This document shows, piece after piece, positions 52,890 to 61,419 of a stretch of 64,000 nucleotides of DNA (position 1 is the first letter of the stretch; each line of letters starts with the position of its first letter). This DNA is from CAYFWF01 sp964346815 (lineage in GTDB: Bacteria > Acidobacteriota > Aminicenantia > Aminicenantales > Aminicenantaceae): positions 62,001 to 126,000 of the forward strand of contig CAYFWF010000007.1 of NCBI GenBank assembly GCA_964346815.1, given 5' to 3'. Both the position numbers and the translations under genes were made by a program. The notes below the pieces were generated by a model. It saw nothing but the letters and a program-made list of their open reading frames with translations. It did not search any database and was not told the origin of the DNA.

Positions 52890-54617
52890 ATGAGCTGCTG
52901 TAAAAATTTCGTGCGTTTTTTAATGGTTCTTGTATTAGGGGCCTTACTTGTACAGTCATGCAAAAAAGAACCTCATCAAGAAACACTGGATGTCGTTTTA
53001 GAGAGAGAAATTCCAAAGATCATGGAGGCAGCCAATGTTCCAGGGCTGTCTATTGCTGTGATCCGCGATGGCCAGATATTCTGGACAGGTGCCTTCGGAG
53101 TGCAGAACCGCAACACAAACATTCCTGTCGGTGAAAACACCATGTTCGAAGCCGCATCCCTGACCAAAACCGTTACAGCTTATGCTGCCCTGCGCCTTGT
53201 GGAGAGGGGCGAGCTCGATCTAGATCGGCCTCTCTTCGAATACTTTCCCAACCATGAATACAAGAAGCTTGCCGGAGACGAGAGGTACAAGCAGCTCACC
53301 GCCCGTTTGGTCCTGACCCACACCACCGGCCTCCCCAACTGGGGGTCCAAGCTTATCAGAGAGCCAGGCAAGCAGTATGGCTACTCGGGCGAAGGATTCC
53401 TGTACCTCGGCAGGACCATCGAGCAGATTTCCGGAATGGCTCTTCAAGAGTTCGCCCAGAAAGAGATCTTCGAGCCTCTGGGAATGACACATACGAGCTA
53501 TGTGTGGAATGAGGTCTATGAAGAGAATGGCGCATCAGGCCACGACCGCCACGGAGTCGCTCATCAAAAGCGTAAAAATACAGTACCCAATGGAGGCGCT
53601 TCCCTCCTGACAACAGCTCATGACTATGCCACATTTATCAGCGCCATCCTCAACAATCAAGGGCTCAAAGAGGAAACCATCGATCAGATGATCTCTCCCC
53701 AGGTCAAGGCGACCAAATGGGGAAAGGATGAATTGGATGAACACATCTACTGGGGATGGGGCTGGGGTGTTCAGCCAGGCAGCGTCGGCTATGGGTTCTG
53801 GCATTGGGGAGACAACGGAGATCTCAGAGCCTACACAGTAGCCTACAAAGACAGGGGGGATGGCCTGGTCTATTTTTCCAACAGCAACAACGGCCTTTCG
53901 ATTGCGAAGTCAATTGTTGCCCTTGCTATGGATGATCCCCAATGGGCATTCGGGTGGTTGGACTACAAACAGTACGATGATCCGGAAAGGGTGGCGAGTC
54001 TATCCGTAGAGAAAGCATTCTTGGAAGAAGGAAAAGAAGCTGGACTCCCAAAAATCCAAGAGGTTCGAACAAATTTACCTGATTTGTTCAAGGAAGAATT
54101 CCTCACCGAGATGGCGCAGTACCTGGATGAAAGAGGCAAGGGAGAAGAGGCCGTTGCGGTTTATAAGGTCTGCCTGGAGTCCTTCCCTGAGTCTGTGGAT
54201 GCTTATCTTGGCCTGGGAATGAGCTACATGGGAGCAGGGAAAAATCAGACAGCAATCGAAACCTTTGAGTCTGCCTTGAAGCTAAAATCCAATAATAGAC
54301 TGGCCGAGGACGGAATAGGTTGGGCCAAAATTGCACTAAAGGCCGAGAAAAATCCAGTGAGTCTTTCGGCCGAAGAAATGGAGAGGTTTGTAGGAGACTA
54401 CGGTCCCCGCCACATCTCTCTCCGTGAGGGCTGTTTGTATTATCAGAGAGAAGGGCGCGATGAGTATCGGCTCAAACCATTAACCAAAGACACGTTTGCT
54501 CTGGAGGGATACGCGCCTTTCAGAATACAGTTTGTTTCGGACGAATCCGGTCAGGTGACCAAGATCGTGGGGCTCTACATCAGCGGTCAAACAGACGAAT
54601 CCCTCCGGGACGGCTGA
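52890..54617 (+). CDS. Beta-lactamase-fold serine hydrolase with TPR segment, lipoprotein
   Basis: A 575-residue protein. AAGGAGG precedes the ATG. The signal ends LLVQSC (Cys24), probably lipidated. The serine hydrolase domain (about 30-345) has the nucleophile motif SLTK (Ser90, Lys93), a tyrosine motif YSG at 165-167 replacing YxN, and HWGDNG as the third motif. This is the class C/esterase-like pattern. A helical TPR-like section follows (LTEMAQYLDERGKGEEAVAV, AYLGLGMSYMGAGKNQTAIE). A C-terminal beta domain follows (FVGDYGPRHISLREGCLYY), like DUF3471. These enzymes are often D-amino-peptide hydrolases or esterases; beta-lactam resistance is not implied. Confidence 0.88.
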   Translation: MSCCKNFVRFLMVLVLGALLVQSCKKEPHQETLDVVLEREIPKIMEAANVPGLSIAVIRDGQIFWTGAFGVQNRNTNIPVGENTMFEAASLTKTVTAYAALRLVERGELDLDRPLFEYFPNHEYKKLAGDERYKQLTARLVLTHTTGLPNWGSKLIREPGKQYGYSGEGFLYLGRTIEQISGMALQEFAQKEIFEPLGMTHTSYVWNEVYEENGASGHDRHGVAHQKRKNTVPNGGASLLTTAHDYATFISAILNNQGLKEETIDQMISPQVKATKWGKDELDEHIYWGWGWGVQPGSVGYGFWHWGDNGDLRAYTVAYKDRGDGLVYFSNSNNGLSIAKSIVALAMDDPQWAFGWLDYKQYDDPERVASLSVEKAFLEEGKEAGLPKIQEVRTNLPDLFKEEFLTEMAQYLDERGKGEEAVAVYKVCLESFPESVDAYLGLGMSYMGAGKNQTAIETFESALKLKSNNRLAEDGIGWAKIALKAEKNPVSLSAEEMERFVGDYGPRHISLREGCLYYQREGRDEYRLKPLTKDTFALEGYAPFRIQFVSDESGQVTKIVGLYISGQTDESLRDG

Positions 54618-54734
54618 CTGGTTGATGAAGCGAATACTGAACTTATTTGATCTACTGGATTTTTCGAGGAGATACTCTTAGCTGATTTATTGACTTTATG
54701 CTACTCCTTTCTTGTTCGCTATCTAGATAGAAAC

Positions 54735-55607
54735 TCAGTTGTTGGGCCAGGAAGCCCAGATGCTGCAGAATGAGGCGTTGTCTGTTCCCAGGAGCACATG
54801 CAGTATGTCGTAATAAAGGGCATTCATCAATGCCCGGGGAGCAAAGTGAAGTTTCCCATTTTTTGTCCTGAAAATCTTGCCAAAGTGTCCCAGGCTGAGT
54901 CCGTGGCCTACCTCGTGCGCCACAACGGTTTCGATATCGAAATAACGGATGTCGATGCCCCAGCTAAATTCTTCATTTACGTAAATTTCCTTGAAGGCCA
55001 CATCATCGGGGCGTGCGGTCCAGGTAAAAGTGAAAGTGACTCCAAGGATGTAATCACCTCCATCAGGCGGGGCAATAGCATCAAAGAAACTTCTTGGGAG
55101 CCAACCTGCATGTGTGATGTCGGCTAACCATCCTGCAACTCCCCCGAATCCGAGCAGATACTGTACATAGCCCAAATCAAGACCATAGTCATTTACTTCC
55201 ACCAGAGGGATATGAGCGCAGGGAACGGTGTTCCAGAGATTCATCGCCCTTCTGATAGCTGCTACGGCATCAGCCCAGGGAACATCAGTGGTTTGATCCA
55301 CATGGTCAATCGCCCAGTATATGTCACGAGTACCAAACCGCCAGGGATCATAGGGAAGCCAATGGGAATCCAACTGATGTTGGCGGTCGTTGGCGTAGAC
55401 CGTCATTCCAACCCTGTCACAAATCTCAAGATCTGCATATGCAATCCGGAAATCTTTCCCTGCTGCCGCCAACTGATCATTTATTGTCTGGAGCACGGCT
55501 TTAACGTTATCTTCATCAATATCAACTGCAGAAGCCGTTTGCGGAACTGCGAGCATGATGCCCAAAGCAATCACAGGAACAAAACTGTGCCATTTTTTTT
55601 GTTTCAT
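54735..55607 (-). CDS. Matrixin-like exported metalloprotease
   Basis: A 290-residue protein with a signal peptide cleaved after TASA. The zinc motif HEVGHGLSLGH (His231, Glu232, His235, His241) matches the metzincin pattern, with serine in place of the usual glycine. A Met-turn candidate follows in RALMNALYYD. Before it are strands with DIYWAID and an insertion-rich region, in line with small matrixin-type proteases. AAGGAGG precedes the ATG. It stands alone behind a strong promoter with a leader of about 105 bases. The substrate is unknown. It adds to the protein-degrading character of the region. Confidence 0.82.
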   Translation of the reverse strand: MKQKKWHSFVPVIALGIMLAVPQTASAVDIDEDNVKAVLQTINDQLAAAGKDFRIAYADLEICDRVGMTVYANDRQHQLDSHWLPYDPWRFGTRDIYWAIDHVDQTTDVPWADAVAAIRRAMNLWNTVPCAHIPLVEVNDYGLDLGYVQYLLGFGGVAGWLADITHAGWLPRSFFDAIAPPDGGDYILGVTFTFTWTARPDDVAFKEIYVNEEFSWGIDIRYFDIETVVAHEVGHGLSLGHFGKIFRTKNGKLHFAPRALMNALYYDILHVLLGTDNASFCSIWASWPNN

Positions 55608-56062
55608 AAACTCCTCCTTCTAAAATGAAAAATTTATATGAATTGCGCAAAGGCACGATAGGTTTTGCAGATATAGTAGATTGGCTAACGCATCCTCCCA
55701 TATAACCTCGCTCAAAAAGATACTATTTATCAAAGAGCGGATTGTCAACAAAAAAACATTAAGATTAAGATATAGAATTCACAGTCTTTCTTGCCGGATG
55801 ATTTATCTAGACTGTCGATGTCAAGACATCATACTTATAGTAGACATCCTTTAAAAAGCTGAAAAGTATCTTGACGGTGTTTTTATCGTTTTCATTTTTT
55901 TCTCCTGAAGCTATTGATTCCAACCAGGAAAGATATAATCCTCTCCTTGTATGTTTCTTTATTTTGTGTATTGCTGCGGGATTATTCCATTGTGGGGGGA
56001 ACGATTTCTTGATCGGCGACTTTTAAAAGGATGCTGTGCTTGATCTCTATCTGGCTTGAGAG
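55608..56062. other. AT-rich intergenic region
   Basis: About 455 bases between two minus-strand genes. It holds the promoter of the matrixin-like gene (55720-55748). I see no coding frame, repeat copy or convincing terminator in the remainder. Confidence 0.6.
55720..55748 (-). promoter_or_regulatory. Promoter for the matrixin-like gene
   Basis: On the minus strand, a perfect TTGACA (55743-55748), 17 bases, TAGTAT (55720-55725). Confidence 0.55.
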
Positions 56063-58081
56063 CTATTTTTTAGGTCCGATTCTTTTCCTCATGTAGCCGG
56101 TGAGGAAGATGACCAGGATTATAATTCCAAGGGCGACAAAAAGAATCGCAAGAGGAGGAAATTCCTCTTCTGAAGCGGGTAAAGCGTCCAGATCAGGTTC
56201 TTTTTCTGCTTCCTGGTCCATAACAGGCAGGACGATATGAGATGCGTGTTCTGAATTCCTGTAGAGCGTCACAGTCGGAGGAGGAGACAGCTCATCTTTC
56301 AGCGCGTTGTCTTTATCGGCACAGACTATGGTTACACGCATCAAATTCCCGGCATCGAACACATTTGAAGTCGGCTGAAGGTCGAAGACGAGTTCCACAG
56401 GCTCACCGGGCGTCAGCTCAATGGCATCCTCTTTGTGGCTCCTGTGAAAGGGGAGGCCCGTCTTATCATAGTAAGGTTCGTGAAGAGCTCGGTGCGATGC
56501 CTTCATAGCTCCTTCCGTGACGTAATGGGAAACGCCTTTTGCATCCACCTCCTCGAGATAAGCGAAGAAATTCCCATCTGCAGCAGTTGAGCTGATCCAG
56601 AGGTGTGCCACCGGATGGCCCGTGACCTCTAAATTCTCTGCCAACGGCGGCGTTGTGTAGGTCAATCCTTTTTCGTCATTTGCAGTCATATCGGGATACC
56701 CGAATCCGCCTCCTACGGCATTGTCCCACCGCGTTGTCGTCCCAGTAGTCGTGCTGTAGTCTACGACATAATCGTCCTTTCCTGATGTTTCGGGTAAAGC
56801 GGTTCTGCTCAAAAGACCGTCATTTATCGAATTCACACTTCCGGTGGGTCCTTGATGGAAATAAAATTTTGTTGGTATCGCCTCTGGAATAGGCCACTGC
56901 TGTGCTGTTCTCCATTCGTTATCCTTGGGAGCTCTCATGACATGATACCTTATGGGAGGTTCGTCCATGATCCCGTTATCTATCCCCTTCAACCAGTAAT
57001 CGAACCAACGGATCTCCTCGACCACCGCAGCTCCGAATTCATCCTTAATGATATCCGGATCCTTGGGGGAATGCGACCAGGCGCCTATCACGATTTTTCT
57101 TGGATTTTTGAAGCTGCGGTACATGAAGAATCCATCTCGGGTGAAAGAATCGAGCCAACCGCACCACAGATAGATCGGGATCCCGGATTGGTTGATTTCC
57201 TCGATATAGGCAGCAGGGTGCCAATGATAAAATGGTTGGACTCCTGTCGCTTCGTCTGCACTGTCGCGGTATTTCAGAGGCAGAAAGATATCGATCAGGG
57301 AACGGTTCCGTTTATGCTGCTCCACAGCCGCTTTGAGAAGTGCTCGATCTTTATCTGCGTCCACAGGTGCGGCAACCGCCTGAGTATCCAGCACCTTGGT
57401 CAGTTCACTCCATGTCCTGATGAAATCGTCATAAAAAACTCCTCCTGGGTAGAAGACGGCATACATATCGAGAAGGGCCACACCAGGAAAAATAGCCTTC
57501 AGGTGGGGCGGCTTTGTGCCGGCGGCCATGAGTTGAGTGATGCCAAGGTAGGAGCCCCCCACCATCCCCACGTTTCCATCACACCAGGGCTGGGCAGCCA
57601 GCCATTCTGTGATTTCATAGGCATCTTGTGTTTCTTTCAGGGTCCAGATGCCCTGCCAGGTTCCGAATGAAGCACCAGAACCACGGGAATCTGCATCGGC
57701 GATGATGTAGCCGCGCTTGAGAAGAGGCTGGGTGAGAGGTGAATCCGCTGCACTTATCAATTTTCCATTCTGTATATGAGCCCTTCGGTAGCGATTATGG
57801 CTCCAGATAACAGGAAGCGGCACTTCAGCAATCTTCCCATTTATTGCCGGCCTAATGACGTCGATGGCGATCTTAACACCATCTCGCATGGTCAGATACT
57901 GGGAGGTTCGGACCCAAGAGTCGTAAACATCCTCGGAATATCCTTTGTATTCGCCGAACTTGGATACCCGCTCTGCTTCTTGTGCTGGAAGGTTCGCTGC
58001 CAAGAGAAGAACAGCCAATAACCCAGCCGAGAAGTATTGCAGCTTCGATCTCATTTTCCTTGACGATAAGAATGACCACAT
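56063..58081 (-). CDS. CocE/NonD-type S15 hydrolase with C-terminal membrane anchor
   Basis: A 672-residue exported enzyme; AGGAGGGCTTAT supports the ATG at 58081. The signal is LLAVLLLAANLPAQ. The catalytic domain has IWSHNRYRR, the glycine-rich DADSRGSGASFG, the nucleophile in VGGSYLGITQ (Ser177), the aspartate in WCGWLDSFTRDG and the histidine in GAWSHSPKD. The beta jelly-roll of X-Pro dipeptidyl-peptidase/cocaine-esterase relatives follows (VTGHPVAHLWISSTAADGNF). Unusually, an acidic linker leads to a C-terminal membrane helix (LAILFVALGIIILVIFL) and a basic tail, so the enzyme is tethered to the inner membrane. Its promoter lies in a repeat copy. Confidence 0.9.
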   Translation of the reverse strand: MWSFLSSRKMRSKLQYFSAGLLAVLLLAANLPAQEAERVSKFGEYKGYSEDVYDSWVRTSQYLTMRDGVKIAIDVIRPAINGKIAEVPLPVIWSHNRYRRAHIQNGKLISAADSPLTQPLLKRGYIIADADSRGSGASFGTWQGIWTLKETQDAYEITEWLAAQPWCDGNVGMVGGSYLGITQLMAAGTKPPHLKAIFPGVALLDMYAVFYPGGVFYDDFIRTWSELTKVLDTQAVAAPVDADKDRALLKAAVEQHKRNRSLIDIFLPLKYRDSADEATGVQPFYHWHPAAYIEEINQSGIPIYLWCGWLDSFTRDGFFMYRSFKNPRKIVIGAWSHSPKDPDIIKDEFGAAVVEEIRWFDYWLKGIDNGIMDEPPIRYHVMRAPKDNEWRTAQQWPIPEAIPTKFYFHQGPTGSVNSINDGLLSRTALPETSGKDDYVVDYSTTTGTTTRWDNAVGGGFGYPDMTANDEKGLTYTTPPLAENLEVTGHPVAHLWISSTAADGNFFAYLEEVDAKGVSHYVTEGAMKASHRALHEPYYDKTGLPFHRSHKEDAIELTPGEPVELVFDLQPTSNVFDAGNLMRVTIVCADKDNALKDELSPPPTVTLYRNSEHASHIVLPVMDQEAEKEPDLDALPASEEEFPPLAILFVALGIIILVIFLTGYMRKRIGPKK

Positions 58082-58110
58082 ATAAGCCCTCCTACGAAAT
58101 TTTTATAGTT

Positions 58111-58145
58111 GTCATTATAAGTGACCGAACGGAACGTGGCAATCT
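58111..58145. repeat. GCAATCT-type repeat, copy 3
   Basis: GTCATTATAAGTGACCG then AACGGAACGTGGCAATCT is a third member of the repeat family seen at 23859 and 24056. On the minus strand it contains the promoter of the CocE-like gene. Confidence 0.65.
58114..58142 (-). promoter_or_regulatory. Repeat-derived promoter of the CocE-like gene
   Basis: On the minus strand, TTGCCA (58137-58142), 17 bases and a perfect TATAAT (58114-58119), all within repeat copy 3, about 30 bases upstream of the start codon. Confidence 0.6.
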
Positions 58146-58161
58146 ATTCGAACGTTAGTCT

Positions 58162-58189
58162 TATTTTAGAGAAAATATACGCAATCACT
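58162..58189 (+). repeat. Gene-end repeat, copy D2 (inverted relative to D1)
   Basis: The 28-base stretch ends ATATACGCAATCACT and matches copy B at 22 of 28 positions. It faces copy D1, so the pair can form a hairpin in RNA from the minus strand. Confidence 0.55.
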
Positions 58190-58204
58190 TAATTCCGTGA
58201 GTTC

Positions 58205-58247
58205 AGTAATCGCGTATCCTGTTACCGAATTAACGGTCACCGAATTA
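58205..58247 (-). repeat. Gene-end repeat, copy D1 plus truncated copy
   Basis: On the minus strand a truncated copy (TAATTCGGTGACCG, 58234-58247) begins with the TAA stop of the TPR-zincin gene. It is followed at 58205-58232 by a full copy matching copy B at about 23 of 28 positions. Confidence 0.65.
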
Positions 58248-61163
58248 ACGAATTAAAATTTCGCATTCCGACAGATATATTTCGGGGGCGTTCATATCCT
58301 TAAGTTTTTGGCAGATCGCCGATGCCTCCTCTCTTCTTCCGCTTTTCTTGTAAAGCCTCACCAATCCTACCGCGGATGCATAGTTGTATTTGCAGAGATC
58401 ACAGGCCTTTTGATGATGCTTTATGGCTGCCTCTGGATCTCCTTTTTCCTGTTCAAGCAATCCGTATGCCGTATGCAGCCTGGATAACAAGATTTGATCG
58501 ATTATGTGGGGCATCCGGGGAGTCGTTTTCTCGTGCTGATCCTTCTCCTCCGGATAAACAATCGCCATCGCCTCGTCCAGCATCTTCCTGGCCTTTGCTG
58601 GTTCAGAATCCATGATCAGCCGGCCAAGCTGAATCTTTGTCTCCAGCCTTTCCGGGTGTTTCTCCATAAGCTCTTCCAGAATCTGCTGCGCTTCCTTGGT
58701 GTTCTCTTGATCCGCCAGGAACATCGCTCTGATCTCCTGGAGACGCGGATATCTTCGCCTGAGATTCAACGCAAGATCAAGATGCTCTTTTCCTTCCTTT
58801 ATCTTTCCAGTCTTGAATGCCACATAAGCCCGTTCAGCTCTCACACGCAAGTTATTCTTGTCGAGCTCTTCAAGGCTAAAGTCCAAAAACTTCTCCGCCT
58901 TGGCATATTCTTCCTTCTCCATATAACATTTTGCCAGATAAAAGTAAGGATCTGACGGAGCATATGGATCGGGAAAGGGATCGATGGATAAAGCCTCCTG
59001 CAGAACTTCTGCCGCCTTATCCACCTCTGCGGCAAAATAACAGAGCTCTCCGAGCTTGACCAAAAGATCCATAGAGTTCGGGAATTTTTCGATGCTTTCT
59101 TCGAGAAATTTGATGGCTTTGTTGAGTTTCCTCTCGATAGTAAAATAAGTATCTGCTAATCCGACGTATCCCCTGCTGTCGTTGGGGAACTCATGGATAG
59201 CCTTGATATAGACCTCTTTCATCCTCTCATAGTCCTTACGGAGCCTGTATACATTTGCTCTCGCCTCATGGAATTCGGGATGGCTCCCATACTCTTCAAT
59301 AGCTGCCTCGATGCTTTCCATGGCCATTTGGTGATCTTCTCTGGCTGTTGACAGGGCTTTTCTGACCGACGCCAAGATTTCACTTTCCTCATAACTCTCC
59401 AGGTTTCCCAGACTCTCGATAAAGTAATAAAGATCAGGATCTTTCTCCAGGAGTTCCTGCCGGGTGTGGCCGTATCCGATCTTTTGGTCAGCCAATTTTT
59501 CTTCAGACACATAGGCTTCCACACCCACGGCAAAGTACTCCCATTCGTTAAAATCTGCATAGAAATCCAGGGTTTTCCGCTCTTTTTTTGCCTTGAGAAA
59601 CAACCACTTGATTTCTTCCCTGTGCTTTTTTGAAAGAAAAGGATGGATCTGGTGGGCAAACTCGTGGGCCACCACATTGAACCGCAGGTGCTTCACGTCT
59701 CTTTCCCAATCCTCGCCGCTCGTAGCGTGGAATCCCCCGTTGCCTTTCACATCATCCCACAGCCTGAGGTCGAATGTCCGCCGTCCCCTGAGGCCTTCAT
59801 TATAAGGAGCTTCCCACAGGAATTTATGGAAGGGGGTAATATAAAAGGTCGCCCCTGCAATCTTCAAGGCTTTGAGGTAATTCTTCAGAGGTTCTACAGA
59901 GATGCGCAGAATTTTCTGCAGGTCTTTGTCCAGCTTGCCAAAATTGATGAAGACGTCCTTCATATAGGGAGGCTCGATGGCATCCCTGGATGCGAAGGCT
60001 CTTTCGATCTCATGGAATTTCACGTTCGCTCGATCCTTTTTTCGAAGCAGAGACTGGCAAATTCCATAATGAGCCAAGCCGTAGTCAGGGTCGACATCCA
60101 AAACTTTGGAGAACCACGCCAAGGCAGTGTCATATTTTTGCCTATGATAATTCGCGGTCCCTCTACCGATCATGGCAGTGATGTTTTCAGGCATGAACTC
60201 GAGCACTTCGCGAAAAGTCTGGTCAGCCTTATCGAATTCCCGCTCCAGGAGATAGGCATCCCCCTCTTTCAGAAGCTCTTCGATCATCTTCACGGTCTCA
60301 AGCGCTCCCTCGATTGCTTGCTCCTCATAGTAATGGGGGGTCCATCCGTTTCCGAGGTAAAAACGAGCCAGGTGAGAGTAAGGATTGATTCGAAGTGCGA
60401 TTTTTGCCTGCTCGTATCCTTCCTCGAGCCTTCCCTCTCCCCGAAATAGGATGTTTGCCAGGTTTGCACGGGCATCGTCGTTGAAGGGATCGATCTCCAC
60501 GGCCTTCCGTCCCCACTCATTCCATTCGTCATTTTGCTGACGAATACGGTAAATGCGTGACTGGATCACGTATGCCTGAGCAAGATTCGGATCTAATTGA
60601 AGGCATTCCTGGACGAATTTTCCAGCATCTTCATATCTGTTAAGCCAGTAAAAGAGTTCGGCAAGCCCACAGAAGGCTTCTGCGGGAACTGGCTCCTCAA
60701 AAATGTTTTTGTAGATATCTCTTGAGGCTGCAAAATCCATTCTGTCGATTTTGAATCTGGCCTCCAGGAGTTTTGCGTCAACGTTATCGGGAGCTACCCT
60801 CAGCGCTCTTTTTAATATCTCCGCTCCCTCTTCAAACCGGTAACTCCGCCTGAGGAGATCTGCGAGGGCGATCAGACTCGGAAGATGTCTCTTGTCCAGA
60901 CCGAGGGCCTGATTCAAGACTATTTCCGCATCGGTGTATTTTCCACCCATAAACAGCAGTTGTCCCAAGTGAAAGTGAGACTCCACATTCACTGGGTGAG
61001 CCTTGACTTCCGCTTTGGCCTGAACAATGGCCTTTTCGAGCTCCTCAAAACTTCGTATTTTGGAATGAAGTTTGTCCTGAGCAGATTGAAGAGCCGAGAA
61101 AAAGAGGAGAATAATCCCGCAAAAAATGACTTTTTTAAGGCTAATCCCGTTTGTCTCAGCCAT
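58245..61163 (-). CDS. TPR-zincin-TPR protein, exported
   Basis: A 972-residue protein with an N-terminal membrane or signal segment (VIFCGIILLFFSALQSAQ). Residues about 45-400 are TPR units (HFHLGQLLFMGGKYTDAEIV, DYGLAHYGICQSLL). Residues about 410-600 form a compact domain with HEFAHQ (His500, Glu501, His504) and, 38 residues on, EWEYFAVGVEAYVS, where Glu542 is a likely third zinc ligand. This spacing resembles gluzincins of the anthrax lethal factor type. From about 610 to the end a second TPR array follows. I know no named family with a protease between two TPR blocks. Its stop codon is part of a gene-end repeat. Confidence 0.82.
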   Translation of the reverse strand: MAETNGISLKKVIFCGIILLFFSALQSAQDKLHSKIRSFEELEKAIVQAKAEVKAHPVNVESHFHLGQLLFMGGKYTDAEIVLNQALGLDKRHLPSLIALADLLRRSYRFEEGAEILKRALRVAPDNVDAKLLEARFKIDRMDFAASRDIYKNIFEEPVPAEAFCGLAELFYWLNRYEDAGKFVQECLQLDPNLAQAYVIQSRIYRIRQQNDEWNEWGRKAVEIDPFNDDARANLANILFRGEGRLEEGYEQAKIALRINPYSHLARFYLGNGWTPHYYEEQAIEGALETVKMIEELLKEGDAYLLEREFDKADQTFREVLEFMPENITAMIGRGTANYHRQKYDTALAWFSKVLDVDPDYGLAHYGICQSLLRKKDRANVKFHEIERAFASRDAIEPPYMKDVFINFGKLDKDLQKILRISVEPLKNYLKALKIAGATFYITPFHKFLWEAPYNEGLRGRRTFDLRLWDDVKGNGGFHATSGEDWERDVKHLRFNVVAHEFAHQIHPFLSKKHREEIKWLFLKAKKERKTLDFYADFNEWEYFAVGVEAYVSEEKLADQKIGYGHTRQELLEKDPDLYYFIESLGNLESYEESEILASVRKALSTAREDHQMAMESIEAAIEEYGSHPEFHEARANVYRLRKDYERMKEVYIKAIHEFPNDSRGYVGLADTYFTIERKLNKAIKFLEESIEKFPNSMDLLVKLGELCYFAAEVDKAAEVLQEALSIDPFPDPYAPSDPYFYLAKCYMEKEEYAKAEKFLDFSLEELDKNNLRVRAERAYVAFKTGKIKEGKEHLDLALNLRRRYPRLQEIRAMFLADQENTKEAQQILEELMEKHPERLETKIQLGRLIMDSEPAKARKMLDEAMAIVYPEEKDQHEKTTPRMPHIIDQILLSRLHTAYGLLEQEKGDPEAAIKHHQKACDLCKYNYASAVGLVRLYKKSGRREEASAICQKLKDMNAPEIYLSECEILIR

Positions 61164-61209
61164 TTATATCTCCTGTCTGTGGATTGAATCTTCAGATTGC
61201 TGTCTATCC

Positions 61210-61238
61210 ATGGTAAGACTTTTTAAACATCCCGTCAA
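61210..61238 (-). promoter_or_regulatory. Promoter for the TPR-zincin gene
   Basis: On the minus strand, TTGACG (61233-61238), 17 bases, TACCAT (61210-61215), about 47 bases upstream of the start. Confidence 0.4.
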
Positions 61239-61346
61239 TTGAGGGGTGCTGCCAAATTATCGATGGACAGGAGGAGTAGAACTTGTCTCCAGAAAAAAAC
61301 ATGTCTTTATCACGATAAAAAGCACGCTAGCTTCAGAAAAGGCTGT

Positions 61347-61375
61347 TTGACTCATTTATTTTCCTGTTATAGACT
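61347..61375 (+). promoter_or_regulatory. Promoter for the second kinase/TPR gene
   Basis: TTGACT (61347-61352), 17 bases, TAGACT (61370-61375); a TATAGA two bases earlier is an alternative -10. Transcription starting near 61382 is compatible with the ATG at 61420 and not with an upstream TTG. Confidence 0.45.
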
Positions 61376-61419
61376 TGATTCGGCCTAATTGTGAATCTCA
61401 GATAAAACGCCGAAGATCC

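Noticed and set aside
55648..55668. GGCACG..TTTTGCA as a second sigma-54 promoter
   Set aside because: The distance between the GG and GC elements is 15 bases instead of 12, and no plus-strand gene follows.
58205..58257. Short tandem units (ACCGAATTAACG-like) as a possible CRISPR or phage att site
   Set aside because: Units are too short, unequal and lack spacers; they are better explained as partial copies of the gene-end repeat.
59643..60449. A 268-codon open frame on the plus strand
   Set aside because: Antisense of the TPR-zincin gene; no start site and no domain.
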